Assembly: GCA_013205605.1 (NCBI GenBank)
Contig: JABMMK010000326.1
Span: 1 to 7,238 of the forward strand
Source of the DNA: Cytophagales bacterium
GTDB taxonomy: Bacteria; Bacteroidota; Bacteroidia; Cytophagales; Spirosomataceae
Direction: 5' to 3'
DNA length: 7,238 bases
Part shown: positions 1-6,655 of the stretch, one piece after another
Position numbering within the stretch: the stretch's first letter is position 1
Layout: each line of letters starts with the position of its first letter
Program-made: the position numbers and the translations under genes
Notes under the pieces: model-generated
Told to the model about the DNA's origin: nothing
The model's input: only the letters and a program-made list of their open reading frames with translations
Databases searched by the model: none

Positions 1-3
1 TAT

Positions 4-21
4 AAAACTTTAACAAGTTTT
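4..21. repeat. AT-rich inverted repeat, possible secondary or bidirectional terminator
   Basis: AAAACTT (4-10) and AAGTTTT (15-21) are perfect reverse complements around a four-base loop. Because each arm begins with A and ends with T, either strand would give a hairpin running into Ts, the pattern of a bidirectional terminator. The stem has only one G-C pair, so it would be weak. It lies beyond the strong terminator of the gld operon and may serve as backup, or it may end a gene converging from outside the window. Confidence 0.35.
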
Positions 22-29
22 GATGACAT

Positions 30-53
30 AAAAAAAGGGATGCTGTGCATCCC
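30..53 (-). terminator. Rho-independent terminator of the gld operon
   Basis: Read on the minus strand, a perfect 7-bp GC-containing stem, GGGATGC (53-47) and GCATCCC (43-37), encloses a three-base loop and is followed at once by seven T residues (36-30). It starts 22 bases after the gldN stop codon. On the plus strand no T-tract follows the stem, so the signal is directional and fits the end of the minus-strand transcript. It marks gldN as the last gene of the unit. Confidence 0.9.
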
Positions 54-75
54 CGAATTCAATTTAAATATTTTA

Positions 76-1011
76 TTAATTTTCCCACATATCGTGTTCC
101 AATTCTAGTAATTTATATTCAAGCATTTGGGACATTAACAAGCCCTCTTTCTCTCCTTCAAACATATCCGTCAAATATTTATTTTCTGCATTTCCTTTTT
201 TGATGATACGAGCTTGAAACATACGTAAATCAAAAGCATCAGCCATGTTTTTATGTTGGGTTTCATTCTCAGAATTGTACCAAATACAATCTGGGTTACT
301 TCTGAACAACTTATAAACATCTTTATAACGAAAAGATGCCACAGCCTTATCAAATCCTGCCTTTGTTTTTGACGCCGGAACAATTAACGTTAAGGCTTGA
401 ATGTCAAAATACAACCTTGATCTTTTGCGATCAATAACAGCATCTTCTTTAATTTCGATAATACTAAGTTCCTTAGGAAAATAATAAGCCACGGTAGAAA
501 TAGGAGCCTTCGCATCAAAATTATCTTTAGTAGCTACTTCGGCGGTTCCTGCAGTTGCTTTGGCACCACCGGCACCCCAACCGTCATCACTTCCAGCCCC
601 TCCTTTCGTTTCAGGCTTTTTAGCATCTTTGGCCACTTCTCCACCAAATCCTGCTGCACGTTCTGCCTCTGATAATTCTCCGTCTCCTGTCGTTTCTTCC
701 ATCTTTAGATTTTCGACAAAATTCGCCGCTGAAAGTTTCACAGTTAGTGAATCATTTTTGTATGGAGTCAAAACACCTGCTTTCACCCACTCAACTAAAT
801 ATTTCGATATTTCATTGTTGATAGAAAAAAACGGTTGGTTTATCTTTTCATTCAGATCCATCCGGCGCCATAAGCGAGCACGGTAATGAACATCCTCTAC
901 ATCAATCGGACGAATAGAATTTGGATTTTGAACGCGAGGCTTTTCTTGACCATAAAGATGCAAGGAACCTAACACACACAAAACCATTAAAAATTTACCA
1001 AATAATTTCAT
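76..1011 (-). CDS. gldN: GldN/PorN, T9SS periplasmic ring protein
   Basis: GldN/PorN is a periplasmic protein that binds the lipoprotein GldK/PorK and forms a large ring under the outer membrane, linked to the GldL-GldM motor; it is needed for type IX secretion and, where present, gliding. The protein has 311 residues. Residues 1-21 look like a signal peptide (basic start, hydrophobic core, likely cleavage before Gln22). The family pattern RLWRRMDLNEKIN lies at about 46-58, and the C-terminal signature WYNSENETQHKNMADAF at 244-260, followed by DLRMFQARI. Between the two conserved halves, residues about 109-169 form a Gly/Ala/Lys/Glu-rich low-complexity stretch, probably a disordered linker or insertion. 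The gene starts 13 bases after gldM and has no convincing Shine-Dalgarno sequence. It is the last gene before the strong terminator. The family assignment is firm; the linker's role is unknown. Confidence 0.95.
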   Translation of the reverse strand: MKLFGKFLMVLCVLGSLHLYGQEKPRVQNPNSIRPIDVEDVHYRARLWRRMDLNEKINQPFFSINNEISKYLVEWVKAGVLTPYKNDSLTVKLSAANFVENLKMEETTGDGELSEAERAAGFGGEVAKDAKKPETKGGAGSDDGWGAGGAKATAGTAEVATKDNFDAKAPISTVAYYFPKELSIIEIKEDAVIDRKRSRLYFDIQALTLIVPASKTKAGFDKAVASFRYKDVYKLFRSNPDCIWYNSENETQHKNMADAFDLRMFQARIIKKGNAENKYLTDMFEGEKEGLLMSQMLEYKLLELEHDMWEN

Positions 1012-1024
1012 ACCTATTTATTTT

Positions 1025-2614
1025 TTAGTTCAAGGGAATGTTTTTTGCCATAGAGAAAGGAATGGTTTCCACAGCTCCTTTGAAATTTTTCCTTTGTACC
1101 CCTTTAATTTCAATATAATAACGATCTCCTGCTTGCGCTTGAGAAGCTAATTTAGCAATTGAGCCTGAACCAGGCAATGTCACATCGTCTATTTTCCGCT
1201 GTCCCCTCGCTAAAGCCACATAAAGCTCCGACACTCGGAAGTTGGCATCTTCAGGGTTTGTCGACTTAAAAGAATCATCCGCAATGGCTCTCGCATCGAT
1301 ACTTCTTAATCCCGTTGCACTTGCCCCACGTTTCTCGTCAAGCTCAGCTCCATTTCCAAATACCTTCACATCAGGTCTAGGCACTCGGCGAACTCTAAAA
1401 GTTTCTTTCCCTAACAAGGTTCCACTATTCGATACATTTAATGTAATATTAGCCGCTGAAGGAACAATGGTTACTTTACCACGGTTTTGGCCCGCAATTG
1501 CCTCACCACCTTCCGCACTAAATGACGGATTCCATAAAGCTCCTAAACCAGCTGAAACTACACTTAAGCGATTTGCACAACCTAAGTAAAGCGCAGGCAA
1601 CGTAGCCGTTTCAATATTATACGTTGGCTTTAACACAAAATAATCTTTCGTGATGGATTCTGTTTTGGGTCCAGCTGGACTCATATAAGAAACCGTAGCT
1701 GTATATTGTTTTTTAGACATTCCGTTTCCATCATATCCACCCCCTGAAGTCTTAAATTTAATTTGACCACGGCCATCAACCACCGGAATAGAAGAACCAT
1801 TATAACTCATTCGAGGAGTAAATCCGGATGAGGTGGCACCTATAAATACTTCGGCTTGATATTCCATTCCCGCCACAACCGTATTCGCATTAGCTGATAC
1901 TTGAGCAAAAACTTTGTCAAATTTAATCTCCTTGGCGCCCACTTTAGCTGCCAATTGGTTTAACACATCACTTTCATAACGACGAACTTCAGCTTGTTTT
2001 TGACTTAAAGAAGCCAATGCAGCTGGAACTGGTGTTTGAGCAAAATTTAATTCAGCAAAATCCTTATTGGACTGATTGCCATCGCGATTGACCGTGGGGT
2101 CATCTTTCGCATCCAATGCCAATGGGGAAAACTTTGTCCCTGGATCGGCCAACTTAGTGATCTCTTGAATGTATGTATTAAATAATGGAACTAATTTATA
2201 GGCTTCCCCAGCCTTATTTCCACCCACCATCAATTCAAAAACTTTCTCTTCTTCTTTTGGATTTTTGATATTACCTGTTTCAGGATCAATGCCTCCGCCA
2301 GCTTCTAATACTTTGCCTTTTAACTCATCTAAATGATTCACTAAAGCATCTGATAATTTCCTTACATCATTCGCTCTACGCAACACATCTGCGTATGCAG
2401 CAGGGTTAGGCAAATCTTTGATTCTTTCGTCGATTCCTTGGACAACGCCTTTGTTTTTTGAACTTGCCGACTGGTTAGCAATTTCCAACGAGCTATTCAA
2501 AAGGCTAAATTTTTGTAATAAAGCATCACTTACCTGTAAAGCTAACAAGGCAGTTAACACTAAATACATCATCCCGATCATTTTCTGCCGGGGTGTTTCT
2601 TTTAAACTTGCCAT
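1025..2614 (-). CDS. gldM: GldM/PorM, T9SS motor stator and periplasm-spanning protein
   Basis: GldM/PorM anchors in the inner membrane by one N-terminal helix that packs inside the GldL pentamer, and its dimeric periplasmic part transmits motor movement to the GldK-GldN ring. The product has 529 residues, close to the usual 510-530. A short cytoplasmic tail carries TPRQKMI (7-13) and is followed by one transmembrane helix at about 12-30. Arg9 matches the conserved arginine thought to contact the GldL membrane glutamate. A helical, Lys/Glu-rich region (about 35-235) corresponds to domain D1; beta-rich segments at about 236-330, 331-415 and 416-529 correspond to D2-D4. Domain limits are my estimates. 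At 341-352 the family's LYxGVDNP-like motif reads LYLGCANRLSV, a noticeable change. The start lies four bases after gldL and follows a clear AAAGGA ribosome binding site, which suggests translational coupling. Confidence 0.95.
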   Translation of the reverse strand: MASLKETPRQKMIGMMYLVLTALLALQVSDALLQKFSLLNSSLEIANQSASSKNKGVVQGIDERIKDLPNPAAYADVLRRANDVRKLSDALVNHLDELKGKVLEAGGGIDPETGNIKNPKEEEKVFELMVGGNKAGEAYKLVPLFNTYIQEITKLADPGTKFSPLALDAKDDPTVNRDGNQSNKDFAELNFAQTPVPAALASLSQKQAEVRRYESDVLNQLAAKVGAKEIKFDKVFAQVSANANTVVAGMEYQAEVFIGATSSGFTPRMSYNGSSIPVVDGRGQIKFKTSGGGYDGNGMSKKQYTATVSYMSPAGPKTESITKDYFVLKPTYNIETATLPALYLGCANRLSVVSAGLGALWNPSFSAEGGEAIAGQNRGKVTIVPSAANITLNVSNSGTLLGKETFRVRRVPRPDVKVFGNGAELDEKRGASATGLRSIDARAIADDSFKSTNPEDANFRVSELYVALARGQRKIDDVTLPGSGSIAKLASQAQAGDRYYIEIKGVQRKNFKGAVETIPFSMAKNIPLN

Positions 2615-2618
2615 AAAT

Positions 2619-3377
2619 TTATCCTTTCATAGCGGTTAACATACTACCATAAACTTGGTTTAATGATTGAATGTTAGCATTCAATTTAGCCAATTCTGAC
2701 TTAAAGTTTTCAGCATCTTTTTGGGTAGAAGCCATTTGCTCAACGGTCGCATTTACATTGCCATAATATCCATTGATCGCTTTCAAATGCTTACTTGCTT
2801 CTTGGATTTCTGTTTCATAAACTGCGTTCAATGAAGCTAATTGGTCTCCCGCCTTCGCATATTGCTTGGCATAATTAGCCGCCTCCGTGGACGAAATCGA
2901 AATAGAACTTAAAGAAGTAGTCGCATCCGCAACGGTCTTATTTAAGGCTCCCAATGATTGAGATGAGCTATTCAATGAGTTAACGAAATCTTGAGTCGCA
3001 CCCGTTGCCTTTGAAATCTCTTGAAGGCTATTAGCCGTATCCGTTAATCCTTTTAAGCTTTTAGTTAAATTCTCTACCACATCAGCCCCTAAGCCTTGTG
3101 AGTTAGCTAAAGCCGACAAGCCCGCTGAAGAGGAACTTTTAGCAGGAGCTCCATCCGCTAATTCCGGATACACTTTCTCCCAATTATATTCTCTGTCCGG
3201 CTTAGCTTGTAAATACAAAACACCAAATAAAATAAAAATAGCCGCCTCCGTAAACATACCCACCATCAACATCTCATTCGCACCTGTCCAGTGAACAATT
3301 TTAAATAAGGCTCCTACGATAACGACTGCAGCTCCAAAACTGGCCACTACATTAATTGACTTTTCTAATCCTCTCAT
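2619..3377 (-). CDS. gldL: GldL/PorL, T9SS and gliding motor inner-membrane subunit
   Basis: GldL/PorL forms the pentameric inner-membrane part of the proton-driven rotary motor that powers type IX secretion and gliding through GldM. The protein has 252 residues. Two N-terminal transmembrane helices lie at about 8-28 and 36-57, followed by a cytoplasmic segment with the family motif EYNWEKVYPEL (63-73) and a long helical, Ser/Ala/Asn-rich coiled tail (about 85-252). From family knowledge, the functional charges in the membrane are a glutamate in helix 2 and a Lys/His pair near the end of helix 1; here these are Glu44, Lys26 and His29. The tail repeats a SLNxVY pattern at 182-187 and 238-243. 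The gene starts 37 bases after gldK and has no clear Shine-Dalgarno sequence. Its last codons carry the gldM ribosome binding site. Confidence 0.94.
   Translation of the reverse strand: MRGLEKSINVVASFGAAVVIVGALFKIVHWTGANEMLMVGMFTEAAIFILFGVLYLQAKPDREYNWEKVYPELADGAPAKSSSSAGLSALANSQGLGADVVENLTKSLKGLTDTANSLQEISKATGATQDFVNSLNSSSQSLGALNKTVADATTSLSSISISSTEAANYAKQYAKAGDQLASLNAVYETEIQEASKHLKAINGYYGNVNATVEQMASTQKDAENFKSELAKLNANIQSLNQVYGSMLTAMKG
2622..2627 (-). promoter_or_regulatory. Ribosome binding site for gldM inside the end of gldL
   Basis: Minus-strand AAAGGA overlaps the last two gldL codons and sits seven bases before the gldM ATG. It is the only clear Shine-Dalgarno-like site among the starts in this window. 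Its place across the gldL stop suggests translational coupling of the two motor subunits, and it supports the chosen gldM start. Confidence 0.6.
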
Positions 3378-3414
3378 TTGATCAATTTATTTTTTTGAGT
3401 TTTCAATCATTAAA

Positions 3415-4530
3415 TTATTTCATATTGGGACGTCCCAAATATCTCATAGAACATCTAAATCCAATATATGAACGTTTTCTTGTTTGCAATTCATAGGCAC
3501 GAGTACCTGTTTCCAAATAATACGCGATATCCTTCCATGATCCTCCTCTAGTTACTTTTCTAGGCTCATCAGCATCTTTATTGACCGTATTCAAATCCCA
3601 TGTAATGGCAACTGAATTATCTGCATAAGCATCTTCACACCATTCAGCCACATTTCCCGCCATATTGTACAATCCGAAATCATTCGGATCATAAGCATTT
3701 GCCGGTGCAGTATAGGAATACCCATCCGCATCGTAATTACCTCTATGCGGCTTAAAATTAGCCATCAAACAACCCTTCGCATTCGCAATATAAGGGTTAC
3801 CCCAAGGATATTTAACCGATGCTCTTCCTCCCCTAGCTGCCCACTCCCATTCTGATTCAGAGGGTAGTTCAAATCTAGGAAGTATATACATATTTTGTTT
3901 TTTACGATAGTCATTCATCATTTTGGAACGCCATAAACAAAAATATTTGGCCGCGTCCCAACTCACCCCTACGATCGGATATTGATCAAAGGCTGGGCTA
4001 GAAAAATAATATTCCGTCATAGGATCACCATTATGGAATGTAAAATCAGCATTCCAAACAGTGGTATCAGGATAATATGCCGTCATAATTTTATCCTCTC
4101 CCAAGACTGAAACAGAATCTTTCAATAATGAATTGGTGAATTGACGGTACTCATGATTCGTGATTTCTGTATCGTCCATATAAAAAGCCGACACCGTCAC
4201 ACGCTTATTGAAATTTATTCCTGCACGAGATATTTCCTCATCTGCTTGACCCATCATGTAACTACCTGATGGCACCAAAACCATTCCATAAGGCGTAGGC
4301 TGAGTCCAACCACGGCGATTAGACGCCACAATTTCACCATTAGCTATCCCTGGAGCATCTTTAGAACCCTTGCCAAACTTCAAGAATCCTCCTTTCCCTG
4401 AACTTCCTTTTTTACTACTTAGTGTTTTGGATCCTCCTGAGTTTTTTGAGCCACAACTATTGATCATGGTTAAAGCAACTAAAACGGATGAAATCAAAAA
4501 CAAACGCCTTGCTAAAAATTGTAAATTCAT
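3415..4530 (-). CDS. gldK: GldK/PorK, T9SS outer-membrane lipoprotein with FGE-like domain
   Basis: GldK/PorK is a lipoprotein on the periplasmic side of the outer membrane that forms the large T9SS ring with GldN. The 371-residue product begins with a type II signal peptide: basic LARRL, a hydrophobic core, and lipobox INSC with Cys26 as the lipidated residue. A Ser/Gly/Lys-rich tether (about 27-60) follows. Residues about 80-362 are a formylglycine-generating-enzyme-like domain: GMVLVPSGSYMMGQ (82-95), SESEWEWAARGG (224-235), FGLYNMAGNVAEWCED (285-300), RGGSW (328-332) and GFRC (357-360). In true FGEs two catalytic cysteines follow the GGS motif; here those positions are Asp334 and Leu339, so sulfatase activation is unlikely and a structural role is expected. 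No acidic surface-export signal follows Cys26, which fits a periplasm-facing protein. A 154-base gap separates it from porP upstream. Confidence 0.95.
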   Translation of the reverse strand: MNLQFLARRLFLISSVLVALTMINSCGSKNSGGSKTLSSKKGSSGKGGFLKFGKGSKDAPGIANGEIVASNRRGWTQPTPYGMVLVPSGSYMMGQADEEISRAGINFNKRVTVSAFYMDDTEITNHEYRQFTNSLLKDSVSVLGEDKIMTAYYPDTTVWNADFTFHNGDPMTEYYFSSPAFDQYPIVGVSWDAAKYFCLWRSKMMNDYRKKQNMYILPRFELPSESEWEWAARGGRASVKYPWGNPYIANAKGCLMANFKPHRGNYDADGYSYTAPANAYDPNDFGLYNMAGNVAEWCEDAYADNSVAITWDLNTVNKDADEPRKVTRGGSWKDIAYYLETGTRAYELQTRKRSYIGFRCSMRYLGRPNMK

Positions 4531-4600
4531 ATAAGCGAATTAAAAATATCTTTTGTTGAACGAAATCTATTCTAAAAAATTGTGTTAATCACTAGTAAAA

Positions 4601-4616
4601 GAATCCATAAAGATTC
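4601..4616. repeat. Short inverted repeat upstream of gldK
   Basis: GAATC (4601-4605) and GATTC (4612-4616) are perfect reverse complements around a six-base loop. On the minus strand the hairpin is followed by four Ts. It lies between the candidate -7 element and the gldK start, so it would fall in the 5' untranslated leader. It could be a weak attenuator or processing site, or chance in AT-rich DNA. Confidence 0.25.
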
Positions 4617-4624
4617 AAATTCCT

Positions 4625-4632
4625 CAAAATTA
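4625..4632 (-). promoter_or_regulatory. Candidate -7 promoter element for gldK
   Basis: On the minus strand, TAATTTTG is an exact match to the Bacteroidota -7 consensus TAnnTTTG, about 95 bases before the gldK ATG. No TTG or TTTG is seen at the usual distance of about 19-21 bases upstream, so the -33 half is missing and the call is weak. If real, it would let gldK-gldL-gldM-gldN be transcribed apart from porP. Confidence 0.35.
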
Positions 4633-4633
4633 A

Positions 4634-4644
4634 AGAATTATTCT
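4634..4644. repeat. 11-base palindrome in the porP-gldK gap
   Basis: AGAAT-A-ATTCT is a perfect palindrome with a single central base. It lies just upstream, in the minus-strand sense, of the -7-like element at 4625-4632, where a regulator might bind. The composition is AT-rich, so chance is a real alternative. Confidence 0.25.
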
Positions 4645-4684
4645 AATAATAGTATGGAATTAACTTTTTTTTCCAAGGTTTAAA

Positions 4685-5680
4685 TTAATTAATCTTAAAA
4701 CGCGGGGTCTTTATTGGCACCGCCTCAACCCCCAACTTAAACGTAGGGAGGTTAAACTTAATAAACACCTCATGGGTCAACAAGGACTTTGCATCTACAT
4801 TCACCAAAGTATAATCAATGGAATATCCAAGATTTAACCGATTATTCAGTAACGATACCCCCATCATACCGATCGCAGCATCATTTAAACGAAAAGAACC
4901 TCCTACCCAAAACATATCTCGGTATTCAACTCGGGCCCCCAATTCCGGCAGTATTTTTCCTGAATAATACCGTATTTGGCCAAATGGCAAAAAATCAAAA
5001 GAGGTATTAATCAAAATTTCGGCTCCCGTATGAGCAGTAAAAACCGTAGTCAAGGGCATCGCTGCTGCAGTCGAATTAAACGTGTATGTCGGACTCGTGA
5101 GGTGGTCCATGGAAATTCCTGCATTCCAATTGTCCTTCGAGTAAACCACTCCTACCCCAAAATCAGGCAAGGATTGACTCACCGTTTTACCAGATAGTTC
5201 TAAGGCCAATGGATCATTTGAGTCTCGAACACGGAAAACGCGTCCATCAAAAGATTTAGCTTGCATTCCCATGCGAATTCCCGTAGAAATTAACCCAGAA
5301 CCTATGGAATAATGATGTGCTAATTGCAATCGAACCGTTTGCATACCCACCCCGGAAGGGGTTTTGTCCGACATATATAAAAATCCGATCCCCGCATTCA
5401 ATATACCCAAAGGCATGGAAGCAGTTAATAATTGGGTCCCTAAACTACCCGAACCATCTTGGGTAGATTCATAGCCTGACCATTGATTTCGAACATGAAG
5501 CTGGACAGAAGTCTCATTGCGCCAACCAGCAAACGCGGGATTTAAATTCGCATTGTTCAAAGAAAACATGCTTAATCCGGGATCCTGCTGGCCTAAAGTA
5601 GCAAAACTAATCAATCCCAAAGCAAGAAAAAGCCATTTTCTGAAGTCAAAAACCGAAATAAAGCTATTACTATGGCGCAT
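4685..5680 (-). CDS. porP: PorP/SprF family T9SS outer-membrane beta-barrel protein
   Basis: PorP/SprF proteins are outer-membrane beta-barrels tied to the T9SS; PorP is encoded at the head of the por operon in Porphyromonas, and SprF helps deliver the adhesin SprB in Flavobacterium. The 331-residue product has a signal peptide with a rather long polar start (1-13), a hydrophobic core at about 16-29 and likely cleavage before Gln31. The mature start reads QQDPGLSMFS with NANLNPAFAG (43-52), the family's N-terminal signature. Alternating amphipathic strands fill the rest, with LPDFGVGVVY at 171-180, a late HEVFIKFNLP strand (303-312) and a KTPRF tail. Its place directly before gldK supports the PorP name. 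It has its own promoter-like element, and a hairpin with a T-tract separates it from hemD. Whether it is the functional PorP or one of several PorP/SprF paralogues cannot be told from this window. Confidence 0.9.
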   Translation of the reverse strand: MRHSNSFISVFDFRKWLFLALGLISFATLGQQDPGLSMFSLNNANLNPAFAGWRNETSVQLHVRNQWSGYESTQDGSGSLGTQLLTASMPLGILNAGIGFLYMSDKTPSGVGMQTVRLQLAHHYSIGSGLISTGIRMGMQAKSFDGRVFRVRDSNDPLALELSGKTVSQSLPDFGVGVVYSKDNWNAGISMDHLTSPTYTFNSTAAAMPLTTVFTAHTGAEILINTSFDFLPFGQIRYYSGKILPELGARVEYRDMFWVGGSFRLNDAAIGMMGVSLLNNRLNLGYSIDYTLVNVDAKSLLTHEVFIKFNLPTFKLGVEAVPIKTPRFKIN

Positions 5681-5708
5681 TGAATAAAGTCGAATTTTAA
5701 TAGGCGAA

Positions 5709-5738
5709 TAAAAATAAGCAATAATTTGCTTCGAGCAA
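5709..5738 (-). promoter_or_regulatory. Candidate promoter for porP
   Basis: On the minus strand, TTG (5738-5736) is followed after 19 bases by TATTTTTA (5716-5709), one mismatch from the Bacteroidota -7 consensus TAnnTTTG. It lies about 30 bases before the porP ATG and just downstream of the hemD terminator hairpin, a sensible place for a new transcription start. The -33 half also forms part of a small inverted repeat at 5726-5738. Confidence 0.45.
5726..5738. repeat. Small inverted repeat overlapping the porP -33 region
   Basis: TTGCT (5726-5730) and AGCAA (5734-5738) are perfect reverse complements around TCG. The upstream arm, read on the minus strand, contains the TTG of the candidate -33 element. 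It may be a regulator site, or the overlap may be coincidence. Confidence 0.25.
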
Positions 5739-5747
5739 GATTATTTC

Positions 5748-5772
5748 AAAAAAAAAGCTCTTTAAGGGAGCT
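5748..5772 (-). terminator. Probable terminator or attenuator after hemD
   Basis: On the minus strand, AGCTC (5772-5768) and GAGCT (5760-5756) form a 5-bp stem with a seven-base loop. Eight more Ts follow (5755-5748). It starts four bases after the hemD stop codon. The stem is short, so readthrough into porP is plausible and the element may only reduce transcription. Confidence 0.55.
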
Positions 5773-5776
5773 AAAA

Positions 5777-6562
5777 TTAATTATTTGCTTGTTTGATGTA
5801 TTGCTCTAAAGCACCCGTCATAGAAGGGGCATTCGGCATAGGAGCCTGAATATCCAAAATCAAATTGGCATCTTTTACCGCCTGAGCAGTCGTAGGGCCA
5901 AAAGCCGCAATTCGAGTATTGTTTTGTTTAAACTCTGGAAAATTTTCTAACAAAGAGGTAATCCCCGATGGACTATAGAATGCAATGACATCATAAAATA
6001 CATTTTCCAAATCTGACAAGTCAGATGAAACCGTTTCGTACATAACCGCCTCCGTGATTTTAAAATCGTTGGTACCCATGTAATCCGGAAGATCTTTTTG
6101 ACGCTTATTTGAACAAGGAAAAAGAAAATTCTCTGTCTTATGCTTTTTAATTACCTCCAATAAATCCAAAGCTGTCTTAGTTCCAGTAAAAACTTTACGC
6201 TTACGTATCACTATATACTTTTGAAGATAATTGGCCGTTTGCTCCGTGATACAAAAATATTTCATATCCGATGGAGTCTCAATTTTCGCCTCCTTACAGA
6301 TTCTAAAAAAGTGGTCTATCGCATTCCGACTCGTAAAAATAATAGCCGTATGCTCTAATATATTAATCTTTTGCTTCCTAAATTCTTTAAATGCAATTCC
6401 CTCAACCTCGATAAATGACCTAAAATCTACCTTGATATTGTATTTCTTTTCAATATCAAAATAAGGGGATTTGGGATCCGTGGGCACAGCTTGAGTAACC
6501 AAAATATTTTTGATTTTTTTCAACCTTTTAGGATCTGGTTGTATCACATTTAATTCACTCAT
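5777..6562 (-). CDS. hemD: Uroporphyrinogen-III synthase (HemD)
   Basis: HemD is the cytoplasmic enzyme that closes hydroxymethylbilane, with inversion of ring D, to uroporphyrinogen III, the shared precursor of haem, sirohaem and corrins. The 261-residue protein matches the usual length. After a short charged start, KIKNILVTQ (16-24) begins the first half-domain, IIFTSRNAIDHFF (74-86) is the typical conserved segment, CITEQTANYL (104-113) follows, and EAVMYETV (171-178) leads back from the second half-domain. FYSPSGI (195-201) and AAFGPTTAQAV (219-229) are the most diagnostic motifs. The family has low sequence identity and few strictly conserved residues, so these motifs with the length carry the call. 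No Shine-Dalgarno site is seen. A promoter-like element precedes it and a hairpin with T-tract follows it. Its position upstream of porP-gldKLMN suggests conserved synteny rather than a demonstrated shared function. Confidence 0.9.
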   Translation of the reverse strand: MSELNVIQPDPKRLKKIKNILVTQAVPTDPKSPYFDIEKKYNIKVDFRSFIEVEGIAFKEFRKQKINILEHTAIIFTSRNAIDHFFRICKEAKIETPSDMKYFCITEQTANYLQKYIVIRKRKVFTGTKTALDLLEVIKKHKTENFLFPCSNKRQKDLPDYMGTNDFKITEAVMYETVSSDLSDLENVFYDVIAFYSPSGITSLLENFPEFKQNNTRIAAFGPTTAQAVKDANLILDIQAPMPNAPSMTGALEQYIKQANN

Positions 6563-6609
6563 ACAATTTCAATCTTTTGTTATAACTCATTTTGAAGCTA
6601 GATTCAAAA

Positions 6610-6640
6610 CGAATATAAATATACGACTAAATTTCTCAAA
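6610..6640 (-). promoter_or_regulatory. Candidate promoter for hemD
   Basis: On the minus strand, TTTG (6640-6637) is followed after exactly 19 bases by TATATTCG (6617-6610), one mismatch from TAnnTTTG. It lies in the 93-base gap between the DUF4271-like gene and hemD, about 47 bases before the hemD ATG. It would allow hemD to be transcribed independently of the gene before it. Confidence 0.45.
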
Positions 6641-6655
6641 TTTCAGCCATGTGAA

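Noticed and set aside
560..886. Plus-strand open frame of 108 codons
   Set aside because: It lies wholly inside gldN on the opposite strand, overlaps the low-complexity linker and has a Pro/Ser-rich product with no recognisable domain. The minus-strand gene explains the region.
1242..1589. Plus-strand open frame of 115 codons
   Set aside because: It is antisense to the conserved periplasmic part of gldM and shows no domain, signal or independent context.
3415..4530. Active formylglycine-generating enzyme or sulfatase-modifying factor
   Set aside because: The catalytic cysteines after the GGS motif are missing, no sulfatase gene is nearby, and the lipobox and neighbours identify GldK.
4789..5197. 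Two overlapping plus-strand open frames of 73 codons each
   Set aside because: Both are antisense to porP, rich in basic and polar residues without pattern, and have no supporting context.
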